64,000 nt of DNA from Isoetes taiwanensis (Eukaryota > Streptophyta > Lycopodiopsida > Isoetales > Isoetaceae). The position numbers and the translations under genes were made by a program. Positions 20,128 to 32,608 of the stretch are shown here, in pieces. How positions within the stretch are numbered: position 1 is the stretch's first letter; every line of letters begins with the position of its first letter. The stretch lies in assembly GCA_021234155.1 (NCBI GenBank), contig JAJEKV010000038.1, positions 10,871,190 to 10,935,189 on the forward strand, in the 5' to 3' direction. The notes beneath the pieces were generated by a model that was given only the letters and a program-made list of their open reading frames with translations, had not been told where the DNA came from and searched no databases.

Positions 20128-20856
20128 AGTTACGAAAGGCTTCAGTTGCAATACTAGGATCATATCTCTAGGAAGTGATGAATATGTGCACTCACTTGTC
20201 TTTCCAACACTCCATTGACATGTACCATTGTACAGATTATCAGCATGCTTGTTACTGCTAAGATTTTTCTCTTGAAAACATGCCAAGGGTATTTTAAACC
20301 CTACACAATAATGCTTTTATTGTGGGGTCAAAGCATGTGAAGCACCCACCAAGCACCTAGTGTTGGAAATTTTATTTATTTTTCTTTTTTCTGTGAGGCT
20401 GAAATCTTGTATTCTAGGCATAATATTAATGCATTTTAGGAAAACATATCAAACAAATAAAAGAATTTTATTTTATTTTCAAAAATACAAAAAAATGTCC
20501 CCAGAAAGAACCCACTAAGCACCATGTGTCGTTGACATAAAAAGTATCTCCCACCTCTATGCTTTGGCCCTGTGCTCTTTGTTTGGGTCCCATGACGATA
20601 AAAACCCATATCTAATTCAATTATATTCAATTCAATTTGATCTCTAAAAATGTGACTAACCAAAATTCTTATTTTTGTACGAATATGACCATCCATGTAT
20701 AAGGAAGTCCACAGCTTCGAAACACAAATAAAAAATACAAATATGGAACATATATAGGAGACCTGTTTGTTAATTCACGTTAATCAATTTCCTACAGAAT
20801 TGTGAATGGATAAATGAAAAAAACTATAATTCACGGAGGACATCCTTAAAGACATC

Positions 20857-21280
20857 TGGAGAAACGCTTGGCTGAAATTCCTCCCCCCACGAATCAACGC
20901 CTTTCTTTGGCAAGTGATCCACAGGGTCCCAAGGGTCAATCATCTAGTCTCCAAATGGGACAATAACGTGAGCCCACTTTGCCCTATGTGTGAAGAGGAA
21001 GAAGAATCCATAGAACATTGTCTGGTGGAATGTGGGATGCTGCATGAAGTATGGGTCCGAGTCGGATAGGTTCGAACCCCTTAGGAACCAAAGAACTGCC
21101 GCTAGGAATTCTCCCTCGAATGGTGTCCCAAGAAGAAGATTTCTTTTCACATAGCGAGGCACCGGACGCCCGGGTCAATATGGAAAAGGAGGAATGCCCG
21201 AGTCTTCACGAGAATCGGGGGAGGTATTCATATCATCAACTCAGCTACTTCACCTGGTACTTGAAAGACTTAAAAAATTT
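20857..21280 (+). pseudogene. LINE 3' ORF fragment with zf-RVT domain
   Basis: The plus-strand reading gives NAWLKFLPPRINAFLWQVIH, RVPRVNHLV, then CPMCEEEEESIEHCLVECGM and HEVWVRVG before a TAG. After frame changes it continues SIWKRRNARVFTRIGGGIHI. This is the zinc-binding region after the RT in plant LINEs (W-P-R-x-FLW, CPxC, HCLVEC) and its usual W-KRRNARVF follow-on. It is the 3' remnant of a second LINE, opposite in strand to the one at 16-17.7 kb. Confidence 0.8.
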
Positions 21281-21289
21281 AGGCTAGTT

Positions 21290-23400
21290 TTTAAAAGTGA
21301 AGAAGAGATAAAGGAAGAAATATGGGGCACCTATTTTAATCTGGTCTAGGTCGGGAAAGAGAATAGTACAAGCTGGAGCTACGTAGCTACCCCCATCTCA
21401 TATTCGTGGATGGGTGCACCTCTGCCATGTGGCTTTGTATCATTCTCTCTAAGTAAATAAAATCTTTTTTATCCCTCAAATGCATGAATTATATTACCAA
21501 GAACATAGAACACAGTCTCCTCCCCTGAAGCCAAAAACCTAAGACAACCCATAATTGATATAAAAAAATCCAACAATGCAAACCATGGAAGCACCTGCAA
21601 AACACATGACCAACTAGAGGGCAACCTTTGCACAATAGCACCCTCTTTTTATAATTATTACTTAGGTTATATTATAAAAAGTATCAAATGTATGGGTTGA
21701 GTGCTTCAAGAAAGAAACTCATTATAAATCGTTAATACTTTGCTTAAAGTGCACTAAGTCTTGAGGCACACTTATGTGCACATGCACAAATTACAATGGC
21801 AAGCATAAAAAAACTATAGCCACCATTATTGGCCGTCGTCAAATTTGACTGGCTAGGAAATGGAAACCTCGTAACGCCAAATCCAAGATTCTTGTGCATT
21901 TTTTTTTATTCATCGCACGTTTTGCTTGCAACATATATCAAAGGGGCTTGAAAAAATGTGAAGTTATTGGGCAATGAAGACGAGTAGCACGTCGTGATCA
22001 TGACAAACGAAATATAAAAGTGCCCCATTTAGAGATCATGAAAGAAAAAACAAAGGTTTTAAATGATATGCTAAGGTATTATTAAGGTTTCTTTGTACTC
22101 AAAGTTGATAAGAATGATGTATTATAGCACAAAACATGGCACAAATACCTCATAATAATGCACTTAACTTACACACTAAGCAAAAAATACTAGTTTTTCG
22201 CGCTTGCAGTGGTGTCCTCCACGGAATAGCGTAACACTACTGGTGAAATTGAAAAGATTCCAAAAAGGTTTGTGAGTATTTTATCGAGGCAATGCAAATT
22301 TCTCGTGCCAAATTGAAACTATCTCGTTACATGGTTGGGTTAAAACATTTGTTGGCATAATCATAATCATGACGAAAAGAATATGCCCCATTAGAGATTA
22401 GATAACAATATTAAAATCCAATGCAATATAATACTCAATTCATATTCATATATTTCATATATTAGAACAATTAATAATACCATGACATCTTTAAGAGCTT
22501 TTGTTTTGTGTTCCATGTGTTAATTTGTAGATTTAGAACGGTAGCTAGTGTAAGAACTGCCATTCAAAACAAAAGTAAAAGTGAAGTTTAAAAATTGGCA
22601 TTCAAAAGAATGAAGAGCCACCTGCAAATTTAACCCTTGTTACCTTCTACTCAGATTTAAAAGAACGTTATATTAAAGCACAAAACAGTACTCATAAGAG
22701 CACACTCAGATTTAAAAGAATATTATATTTTAGCACAAAACAGTACTCATAATTGCAGTGCACAGTGAGCAAAAATATTAGTATTTTGAAGTTGGAAGAG
22801 TTTGAAGGTTGCAGTTTTCTTCTTCGAGGAACAGTGTAACCCAACTGGTGAAACTGAAAATTTTCGGGATCTATCATGATCTATGACATTTTCTAGATTT
22901 ACGTCTGTCATAATGTTGGGTTAAAACGGTGTCTTAGCATTTTTAGGCCCAGATCGCGCAAAATCAAATTGCTAAAACGCTCCAGCTTAAATGCCCAGGT
23001 AGAAATGCAGGGATTAACAGGTTTTAAGCCGAGGTAGAAATGCAGGATTAAGATTCATAACTTTACTGCTTAAGTTTGATAAAATATAGAGACAGAGGAG
23101 ATAACTACAATGCAGATAGTATAATATTGAATAGAAGGAAAACGTGAGAACAAGCTTCTCACATAGCTTGATATATGCAGACTCTATGAATGGACACGAC
23201 TCTTCATGAACTCATGCGACTCTCTAGATTAGTGCCATGTCATATGATGACGTGGCTATGGATGATGAGGTGGAGGTTGATAATATATCAACAAAGGAGT
23301 TGAAAAAAAAAAGAAGTAAAGTTAGACAGGTTTGATGCTTCCAACCATCTTCTTTCAGTCCAGAGTCCAGCAGAGTCGTGATCTAGTTGAATTCAAAAGC
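21290..23400. other. AT-rich intergenic DNA with diverged repeats
   Basis: No gene supported. Three diverged copies of one unit occur near 22085-22260, 22640-22690 and 22700-22870. They share TTATANNAAAGCACAAAACA, ACTCATAA, GCAAAAAATACTAGT-like text and the GGAANAGYGTAACNCNACTG and GTGAAA blocks. Both outer copies are followed by GTTGGGTTAAAAC. It is intergenic sequence upstream of the laccase. Confidence 0.5.
23248..23256 (+). promoter_or_regulatory. TGACGTGGC bZIP/ABRE-like box
   Basis: Contains TGACG and ACGTGGC cores about 170 bases upstream of the laccase TATA box. The match is to known plant bZIP site consensus; function is not shown. Confidence 0.3.
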
Positions 23401-23410
23401 GACCTCCATT

Positions 23411-23417
23411 ACCAACT
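23411..23417 (+). promoter_or_regulatory. ACCAACT, AC-element / secondary-wall MYB site
   Basis: ACCAACT fits the ACC(A/T)A(A/C)(T/C) consensus of secondary-wall MYB-responsive (AC-type) elements that control many lignin genes. It lies ten bases upstream of the laccase TATA box, a position typical of a working promoter element. With a 7-base motif, chance occurrence is possible. Confidence 0.4.
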
Positions 23418-23426
23418 GGCGGCATT

Positions 23427-23434
23427 TTATATAA
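23427..23434 (+). promoter_or_regulatory. Laccase TATA box (TTATATAA)
   Basis: TTTTATATAACTT lies about 145-150 bases upstream of the laccase ATG. Transcription would be expected to start near 23455-23465, giving a leader of about 120 bases. Confidence 0.55.
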
Positions 23435-23578
23435 CTTAATGAAGGAATGCATATGTGTAGTTTTAAACCCCTCTGCATACAGAGCCTCTGTAAGCCTATC
23501 AGCTCATCAAGCTTTCGTTCTGATCAGTTATCAGACCATTTCAGCTTCAGTCTGATCTGATTAAACCGGGAAGAGGCA

Positions 23579-25847
23579 ATGCATATCCCCACATATTCAT
23601 TTTTATTCTTCACATTCTTCGCCTGCTGCCTGCAAGGCAGCAGCGCAAGCACCAGACGCCTTCATTGGACGGTTCGTGCCACAGCTCTGTTACTCTGTTT
23701 TTTGAATGATCTTCTCATTTTGCCAACATGGTTTTTTTTCTGTTTTTTCGTTTCAGATTGATTATGCAAACTACACTGTCCTGTGCAAAACCAAGACACT
23801 AGTAGCAGTGAATGGAAAATCTCCAGGTCCAACGCTTCATGTACAAAAGGGAGACAGAGTGATCATCAAAGTCACAAATTTAGTCAAAAGCAATGTGACA
23901 ATACATTGGTAAAGTGCTCAACTGGGTTTTGTTGGTAGATTAAGAAGCAAAAATGCTAAGATCTGAATTGGGTTTTTTTCTGTGCAGGCATGGAGTAAAA
24001 CAGAGGCTATCAGCGTGGTCTGATGGCCCTGCGATGATAACACAGTGCCCTATTCAAACAGGCCAAACTTTCACCTATAATTTTTCTATACCAGATCAGG
24101 AAGGGACGTTATTTTGGCATGCTCATATTTCATGGCTTAGGGGTACTGTCTATGGCGCCATTGTGATAGATCCTCCGCCTGCCAAAAATGGAAAATCGCC
24201 CTACCCTTTTCCCAAGCCTGACGGGGAACACGTCCTTGTTTTGGGTAAGATTAGATCAATCCAGTCAGCTATTCATGCATTTTGTACTGATATGCTGCTG
24301 TTTTTCTTTTTTTTTTTTTTTTGTTTGAAGGTCATTCTGCTAAGATGTTATAAATTTCTTCTGATTTTTGCAGGAGAATGGTGGAATGCAGATATTGAAG
24401 AAGTTGAATCACAAGCAACTCGGGATGGAACCGCCGCGAATCTATCTGATGCCTACCTCATTAATGGATTGACAGGTTTCAAGTACAATCTGAGCAAGTG
24501 GAACTACTGCAACGTTTCTGGTTAGGATGAAACCATATGAATCTCTTTGGAGACTGTTTTTGGTTCTTAAAGTCAATGTAAGTAAGTTATTCCATTCTAT
24601 TTTGCAGAGGCAGCAATCTTCAAGGTGCAGAGGCACAAGAGTTATCTGCTCAGAGTAATCAACGCTGCTGTGGAGACAGATCTGTTCCTCACAGTAGCAA
24701 ACCACAGCCTAACAGTGGTAGAAACAGATGCATCCTACACCAAAAAAATCACAAACAACACATTTCTGGTCTCACCAGGCCAGACATACAACTTTCTACT
24801 CACAGCAGACCAGCCAATAGGGCAGTACTACATTGTTGTATCCCCATTTGAAAGATCTTCCACAGCAGGTGTTCAAGAATATCCTGCAACAGCAATTCTG
24901 CGCTACTCCGGCGCAGACTCAGCCACACAACAAATCTACCCAAGCAGCCTGCCTGCAAAGAATGATACATCCTATTTTGAGAATTCACAAAACAGCATCA
25001 GGCATCTGAATTCAAAGAGGCACAAGGCAGATGTGCCAAAGACAGTGGATGTAGATCTATACTATGTCATTTCTCTCAATGTAGAGCCTTGCACTGTGAG
25101 CAGCACTAGCAATTGCTTAGGCCCTTTGAATAGAAGCTTTGCTAGCTCTATCAATAATGTGACCTTTCAAAGCCCCTCCATCCCAATCCTTCAGGCTTAC
25201 TTTTACAATACCTCTGGGGTCTATACCACTGACTTTCCTTCCCAACCTGCAACTTCATATAACTATAGTTCCATGTTGGATGCTACTAGCCTTGCCTCTG
25301 AATACGCTACCAAGGTTGCCCTCATCCCCTATGGTTCTAATGTTCAACTTGTTTTCCAAGGAACTGCTAACTTTCAAGCTGAAGCTCACCCCATGCACCT
25401 CCATGGGTTTGATTTTTTCGTCGTCGGATCTGGTAAAGGAACTTACAACTCTTCATCTGATCCTAAGAGTTTTAATCTTAAGGATCCTGCTCAAAGGAAT
25501 ACTGCCATGCTTACCAAGTCTGGTTGGACCGCCATTAGATGGAAAGCTGATAATCCAGGTCAAGTCCTTTTGTGCCCTTGCTTTTTTTCGAAGTGTCATG
25601 TCCAATATTTGAGGTCTTCTTCTCCTTGGTTATAGATAGGTAGGTAGGTAGATAGATCTAGATATTGTTTGTTTGAAAGTGTCATTCCTAACATTTTTGG
25701 AATTACTATTTTGCAGGTGTTTGGATTATGCACTGTCACTTCGAAGGACATGTGTCTTGGGGCATGGTAACTGTCTTCATTGTCACAAATGGAGCACACC
25801 CTAATGAAACACTCCCTGCTCCTCCTAAAGGGTTCCCTAAATGCTAA
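23579..25847 (+). CDS. Laccase (plant multicopper oxidase), 6 exons, complete
   Basis: Secreted p-diphenol:O2 oxidoreductase, which oxidises phenols and monolignols in the cell wall while reducing O2 to water. Exons: 23579-23671, 23757-23908, 23988-24244, 24374-24520, 24608-25558, 25717-25847. All introns are GT..AG, and the total is 1731 bases (576 residues), normal for plant laccases. A signal peptide spans about residues 1-23 (MHIPTYSFLFFTFFACCLQG). Copper ligands are HWH (81-83), HAH (126-128), HPMHLH (477-482) and HCHFEGH (539-545), with Cys540 for the T1 copper. The axial position is Met550, where AtLAC4-like enzymes have Leu. There are many N-x-S/T sites, and the C-terminus ends FPKC as is usual. 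No stop or frameshift is seen, so it may well be active. The clade is uncertain; the WGMVTVF stretch recalls LAC7/14/15-type proteins. Confidence 0.95.
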
Positions 25848-26331
25848 CCAGCCACATTTTTTTGCATCATCCTTCTCTCAATGCCTTATTATATGGCAAG
25901 ATCTCCATCCTCTTAGATAATTGTCTTTGGAGTGCTTATTCCAATGTTCTATTTTTGCATATACTTCCAAATAATAAGATTCTTTTATGTCTATGCGTGT
26001 GCAGCTTTTAATGAATTTGATGTTTATCTCCTCTTTTGTCTCGTGGACACAAAAAAACTAATTCAACTCAATGTAATTCTTAAAAAAAGCCTTTACATAT
26101 CCCTATCCCTATTGTCATTGTCCTTTAGAGAACTACCTTATGTTTTTCGAGATGACATAACTCTAACAATCACTTGTGACTAATACTTTTGTTCATATGC
26201 ATATGGACGCACATGTATAGATTCGTGTGAAGTAAGGGACATATGGGTTATTTTTGTCATGTTACAGATCTTACTCATGTTGATGTACTAATGCCAAAAT
26301 TCCCATCAGTGTCAAATTATCATGACGTAAA
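25848..26331. other. Laccase 3' flank
   Basis: T-rich 3' untranslated and intergenic DNA. AATAATAAG near 25970 and nearby TTTTTATG-like runs could serve in polyadenylation. No ORF with a recognisable product. Confidence 0.35.
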
Positions 26332-26504
26332 GGACAGTTAGGTGTTGTTCTGCCCTCTCGTCCAACCATATGCCGCCACGTGGCAATTTTTAGCACACAT
26401 TCTTTTCCAGGGAAGTACAGTAACAAAATAATTGTTTTTTTTGGCGATTCTGCTCCAGTCGTCGGATGGCTGACACGTGGCAGCAGAACAGCACCTAACT
26501 GTCC
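26332..26504. mobile_element. 173-bp inverted-repeat MITE with G-box cores
   Basis: GGACAGTTAGGTGTTGTTCT (from 26332) pairs with AGAACAGCACCTAACTGTCC (to 26504). Inside, each arm has a CACGTGGC G-box-like core (GCCACGTGGC near 26375, GACACGTGGC near 26473). No clear target-site duplication was found. It lies about 485 bases after the laccase stop and has no coding capacity. Confidence 0.75.
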
Positions 26505-27930
26505 TCCACGTTATAGGGAAGCCCATTTAGTGGGCTTTCCTGCTGTGTCAACAGGGCTCCGCAAGAAAGCCCACTCCTATATACATAGAACACATAGGGA
26601 TAGTGTATGCTGAGGCCATTATTACTAGGTACTATTATAGGGGACAAAAAAATGTGGGAATGGGAAAACAACTTCCGAATAAATAAAGTCATGCACATGA
26701 AAAACTTCTTAAGCTTAAAAAAATTATATTCTAGATTTGCCATATGTACAATAAATGAATCGAACTCTAGATTGGTTACTTTGTGGTACATGTATTGCAT
26801 AAGAGATGTGTGTGTCATGATTAAAAATGACCCAATTCAATTCCAAAACAAAGCATAATAGAATATAGCAGTATGTGACTCAAGAGACTGAGATACAAGT
26901 CAAGACTCACTATGACCATTTAAATGTGACTTGACTTATCACTTCTGCTTTAGCCTAGATGCACCAAATTCTTCTTCATGTTCAAGGTTGTGACAAAGAT
27001 CTCCATTAGGCAAGAATGCAGTTATACATGTTTTGCCATGGGCTTTGTTATCCACTCAGGCCTTTACATAAGGCTTATGAGCTTTTGATTGATCCCTTGT
27101 AATTTTAGCTTTTCCATTCTCATCTTCATGCCATATTTGCACTCCCTCATCTAGCCTCATTTCTCATCTGAAGGTCTCATCTTCCTTTGCATTATTGGCT
27201 TTCCTTTTTTTGACCCAAAAAGTGTACTGAAGATGTCTCGACTAACCTTCCCGTATTCACTAAGAACTTCTTAGTCTAGAAAGATTTCAACTGCCCACTA
27301 TACTTTTCAAACAATGCATCCACATTCCCATGAGTATGTCTAGGCAATGAACCCTAAATTAACTTTTTCAAAGACACTTACAGCTGTTAAGTAAGATAGA
27401 AATGAGCACATCCACCTGCTTTTATTCTGTCAAGCATAATTGTCAAGTTGAAGGAGGAGCCTTAAAGGTAGATCTCGAGGCGCATAGTATAAACTAGTGG
27501 TTATTCTTCCCCATTTGGCTAAAATTTGGGCTTCAGCATTAGCATTTTGCCGATTTTTAATATGATAAAAATATCAAAACATTAAAAAATTTCGTCAAAT
27601 ATTAATGAAAGGTTAATAACTTTCTTTTTATGAAAGATTTGCCAAAGTATCCACAACTTCCCAAGTATCTTCTTTTTTATTTTTGGATGTGGTTGGGTTC
27701 TGTGCCAGGAACGCCGCATGTTACGCCGCATGCGGTGTTCCCTTGCTCCCCTTGCGGGACGCCGGTTGCCCGCATTCAATGCCAATTTTGAATTCTCGCG
27801 GTAGAGGAGTTTTGCATTTTCGTAATAGAGGATTGAGGTATTGTGGCATGGCTATGGCGGTGCGGCATGGTTTTTGGCGATTGGCGATGCTGCAGGGATG
27901 AGAAGCTTCCAGTTTCTTTAGTAAAGAAGT
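26505..27930. other. Intergenic; nothing recognised
   Basis: Short ORFs only. A small palindromic stretch GCCCATTTAGTGGGCTTTCC sits at 26522-26541. Confidence 0.4.
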
Positions 27931-28273
27931 ACTTTGGCATGCAAGTTGGATCTGAAGAGCGAAACAGAAGTAAATGTTGAAGCTCCGGCTATAACTAGGT
28001 TGCTAAGATTTGGTTTGTGCAAAATGTATATACAGATGGAGATGACATGCAGCAAGCACAATCTAATGGAAAAACTGGCATCTTTGGGTTCACGTGATCA
28101 TAAATCAAACAAAAGCAAACAATGTTTGGTTCGATCTCAATGCCTCTAGAAAATAAGATGCGTATCAAGCTATTGTGTGGATTTGGAGCTAGGGCTGTTG
28201 TGTGCATTCGAGGTTCGAGGTAACGTCTTGCTCTATGATATTTGCTCCATCTCACTTTGGCGCTTCTGAATTG

Positions 28274-29079
28274 CACCAGTGGATATTGAGCTGGCAGATC
28301 CTCATACTGTGAGTAGAACAAAAAATCTGAATGCTATGCTGCTAGAACTAATTCTTAGTGGTTTTGTTTTAGGATTCAACCTTCCGGAAAAAGTCAATCT
28401 CTTGCTTCCGGAGTGTTCTTGGAAGGTAAACCATTTATGCATTGCATTTCTTACCTCCTTTCCATTTTTTCAAGAGCGCCAGTGGCTTCAGCAGAAGGTG
28501 AACTCTAAAGGCATTGGCGCCTACTCTCTCTTGCCATTCTTGCATTCTGTGATTTTTGTTTCTTAGTGATATTGGAGGTCTTCAAATTTGGATGTGAGGC
28601 CTTATCCTGCAGTTTACCTTTCGGCTTTGAGCAAAAGCAAAGCTCTGGCATATGACTGTAGATTGAGTGTTTTAGTCCAGATGCTTTACGAGGTGAATGC
28701 CTATGCTATTGCTTACATTCTAGAGAAAGTTCTAGAGAAGGGATTTTGTAAAGAAGTCTGAAGAAGCTCGTCCAGAATGAGCTAGAAGGATAGACATGCA
28801 TAAGAAAGAAAAATGCTGAAGCAAATATAACACTGCAAGTTACATGTCCAGAGTTATTTTTTCTACATGAATCCTGTGCCGAACCAAAGATAAATTGTTT
28901 CTTCTCTTACTTTCTTTGTTTGCAAATTTGGAGGACCGGTTCATTAGCAGCTTGGAATCGTTGCTCTTCTCCTCCGATCTTTCTCCCAAAGGAACACCAA
29001 CGCCAGTCTTGTACCATCTTATCTCAGAGGTGTGCAATCATAATGATTTGTTTGCGATGTGCAGATAAGCCTCATTATG
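28274..29079 (+). pseudogene. Exon-like blocks of an unidentified decayed plant gene
   Basis: Not recognised. Blocks with plausible splice sites read on plus: GFNLPEKVNLLLPECSWK (to 28425, then GTAAAC), ERQWLQQK (28475-28497, then GTGAAC), NLDVRPYPAVYLSALSKSKA with LAYDCRLSVLVQMLYE (to 28692, then GTGAAT), and NLEDRFISSLESLLFSSDLS with PKGTPTPVLYHLISEVCNHN (about 28925-29065). Acceptors TTTTAG and TTTCAAG precede two of the blocks; the acceptor before the last block is damaged (TTTGCAA), and a TAA follows it in frame. The helical, repeat-like composition suggests a large alpha-solenoid-type nuclear or cytosolic protein, but this is a guess. Further short blocks with coding flavour (CWQLISDALLNIFWKIATTR near 29950, VCELLSELGNIVDKGAWN near 31285) could be later exons. 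Confidence 0.4.
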
Positions 29080-32000
29080 TAAGTCCTTTGCTATTCTATA
29101 CCCTATTTGATCTGTTAGTGCATGCTTGGAGTGGAGGTGGTGTCCAAAATAACAAAGAAAAAACAGCAATGCATAATATCCTGTATATTAGAAAATGCAA
29201 GAGCTCTGTACTCCTTGCATAGGACTACAACATATTTCTCTGAAGTGCATGAGAGCAATGCACTGCTAGATCAACTATTTGAATGGAGAGATATGTAAGC
29301 TGAGAGCAAAAATGTTTTTGTGCCTAGCAATCTCTTCAGGCATGGGAGGTCCAACGTGGTAGTTTTGTTCCATTCTTCCTATGCAATGTAAGTAGCAAAA
29401 GCATGTGCATGGTCTTTTTATGTATTCCTAAGGGAAGTGATAATTTTTTATCACCATTGTTGTTTACTTATACCATATGTACGATAACAAATCCTCTACA
29501 GAAGCTATTGCCAAGTTCTTCTACAGAAGCTATTGCCAGGAGTACATACACAATTTTATGTTGAGGGAAAATGAATTTCAGATATCCAGCAATCCTAGAT
29601 GGTACAGGTGGACTTGAAATACGAAATATTTATAGGTAATCTCTTTTTCTTTTTATTGATTTTTCATTATGTTCTAAACTCAAGGATTGTCTTGGAGCAT
29701 TAGATCCTGCACACTCTACAAATTCAAGTTCTCATTAACTCCACCATCTGAGAAGATAAAGAGGTTTTAACCAAGGCTTATGTGCATATGGTTTGAAAGG
29801 AGGACTACAAACTTGCTCTTGCATAATTTTGAATAGGTAAATGATCTGTTTCTTCTGCTTAATACATTTCACTTTATTGCATGCATTTATTTCTCTATGC
29901 TCTTGCATAGTTTAGGACAACATCAAGTACCAAAGGAATTCTGCTGGCAGCTCATCTCAGATGCGTTACTCAATATTTTTTGGAAGATTGCGACAACACG
30001 GTCACAAAGAGTTTGCAATGGTGAAACTTCCAATGACTCAACATACTTTATGCTTTCCTAAAACGTAACAATTGCCTCCTCCCATTTCCCAACTTTCCTG
30101 AATGCATTTTTGAGAGTTGTCACTTCTTTGTTTCGATGAACAAGGATTTTGACCTTGCAGTATCTTTAAAGCCAGTTATTTCTTTGCATAAGGCATATAA
30201 AAGCCTACTTAAAGCTAATAACAAAATTTGCAATTTATTTATCTAAAAGTACTGAGCATTTCTTGCAATGTTTGTCTCATGTATATTGTTCATTATACCA
30301 TATAATTCCTATTGCCTTGCAGATGCTTTGCCCCTTTTTCCCCAAGTTAAACTTTGCCATGTTTCATTAGCATATTGTATTACAGAGTTAGTCTTAGAGA
30401 GATACATGCCTTGGAGTTGCTAGATTCGTCTTCAAATTCAGTGCATATGCTCTTCACTATGGCCTTGTTAATTTTCCTGAGACCATGTATTGTCTTGCGG
30501 CATTAAGAATATATGTATGGTTTCTGTTCTGACAAGTTTATACTTTGTCAACAAGGTTTAAATGTGTCATATTGGAGTTTCAGAAATATATGACAGAAAA
30601 GATTAGCTAAAGAAGCTAAAGAAGTGCTGGTTTAGTTCCTTTCACAGATTTAGGATGCAGCAAAGATGGTATCTCTGCTGAAACTCTGCAACTCTGCAGA
30701 TGACCATGACTATGTTCTCCTACCGTGGCAAAAATTTCACCAATGCTCTTTCCGTGGGTGAATAGTTGTTTCTGCATAATTTGCGTTACTAGGTCTATAT
30801 TAGCCCTATCATATGGATGGGACAAATTGAGGGCATAACTGTTGCCAACATTTTGAGAGTCATATATTGTATATTTTATAAGGTGAAAACATGGTTATAA
30901 TGCGAAATTTTATAAGGTGAAAACACCATTTTATTTTTTAAGGTGAATTTTAAAATGAATTTGGACAACACTGTTTGTTCATGTTTTATAAATGTAAACA
31001 TGGTTGAAAAATGTGTATGTAATTCCCTAATTGGTACTTTTCAACTTCATCTGATTAAAAGTCAGTCTTTAAGTAGTATAAAATGAAATCTTTAAGTAGT
31101 AGACACTCATGGAGATGGAGAGTATCGGTGCAATTGAAATGGCCAATATACGACATTCATTGGCAGATTGTTATCGAAGAATGGAAGCAGAAACATATAC
31201 ATATCTGAAGTTTATATCATTCTCATTAATGAATTTGTAAATTTATGATGTTCATATAAGATCATAAAACTTTAACCAGTTTGTGAGTTGCTTTCGGAGC
31301 TTGGCAATATAGTTGATAAGGGTGCATGGAACAACTGATCCAAACAATGAATATGCTCAGGGAGATTGGTTGCATAGCAGCTGATGCAGTTTTGTATTGT
31401 GCTACATGTGAGATTGCAAAGAAAAATAATCTAATATGCCTTATGAGTATGCAACAAGTGTTTCCAAGATGGACGTCGATGGCCACTTGAGATGCACTTA
31501 TCTGGAGCATGGTTTGCAACCAAAGGTGCGCTCTTCACCACTTTCTAAAACTGCAAAGACAAAGTTGTCTCCAAACTCTGCAAAAAAGTCTGTGATGCAA
31601 TAGACATCCTAGCTTGATAAATGTTTGAAAGAAATCCTCAAGTTGGAGTGCCAGCAAGTTTCTTAGAATTATATCGGCAAATACACAATAACTGAAATGA
31701 AAGGCACATAAATAATGTCGATAAATGCTAAATCTGCTTAATAGACATTAGGAAAAAAAGTTTCAGACTGAGTTCGTGCAAATTCCTTTTGATACAGAAG
31801 GAAGTAGCAACTTGAAAGACATTGCTAGCACTTGGGATTTGCTAAAAGATGCATTAATCCATTGTGGTTTTAATTGACCAAGCATCCATAGGAAAAAAAA
31901 AGAGAAAAACATGGCAACTTATACAGTTCTTTTGGGTGGTTTTATATTGGTTTAGAAATCATCATTAGAACTAAAAAGATGCATTATTTTCTATTTATTC

Positions 32001-32290
32001 TTAAGAATCGTTGGTTATGGCATTTGAACTATGTTTTCGTACAACTCGAATTTTGGCTAAAAAAAAAGGAAGGTTCCACTCTAACTTGTCTAAAGTAACA
32101 ATGGCACATAATTATACATATACGAATGTCAAACATGTTTTAAATAAGTCACCACATTTAGGGTATAAACTTACATGTTTAGGGTTCATGGATACTGAAA
32201 AACTTGGAGGATGTAGCAAGCCATGCTCATAGATGAGCATGCAATGCTATCAACCATACCAAACCATGCTCATGTACAAGAGGAAAGGGG
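29080..32290. other. AT-rich, intron-like DNA; no supported gene
   Basis: Possibly introns and decayed exons of the preceding relic gene. Otherwise there is nothing I can identify; ORFs are short. Confidence 0.35.
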
Positions 32291-32570
32291 TATTAGCATC
32301 AGTCATAGAGTCAGAGGGCTCTTTCTAGTGATTTTTGAAGTAAAAATCATATCCTATAGCGAATAGCAACAAATATGGGGGAGCAAATTTTCTGCTGCTA
32401 ATTCTGTCACTACAACTGACTCTAGGCATGACGTTAGTTGATGTACCGAAACAGACTCTATAGGTGACTCTATTTCTGACGTTTTGGATGTACTACAAGT
32501 CAGTGTTAGCTTCACCTTTAGAGTCAGTTACAAACGTAGATGTCATCTAACTCTAGTGGGTGAAAGTATG
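32290..32570. repeat. GACTCTA-rich array, left of unit A
   Basis: At least six copies of GACTCTA or TAGAGTC (for example ACTGACTCTAGGCATGACG, AGACTCTATAGGTGACTCTA and TTTAGAGTCAGTT). A matching array lies on the other side of unit A at 37320-37520. Confidence 0.6.
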
Positions 32571-32584
32571 CTGGTGGGTATCAA

Positions 32585-32608
32585 AAGCATGCGTCCGGAC
32601 GCATGCTT
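32585..32608. repeat. Perfect 24-bp palindrome
   Basis: AAGCATGCGTCC followed by GGACGCATGCTT, a perfect inverted repeat with no loop. A second hairpin follows (AGCAGGG .. CCCCTGCT, about 32612-32645). Confidence 0.8.

Noticed and set aside
32408-32430. CACTACAACTG as a CACTA-type terminal repeat of unit A, with CAGTTGTAGTA at about 37709
   Set aside because: The right-hand match is short and ends TAGTA rather than TAGTG, no 3-bp target duplication agrees, and part of the GACTCTA array lies outside the left motif.
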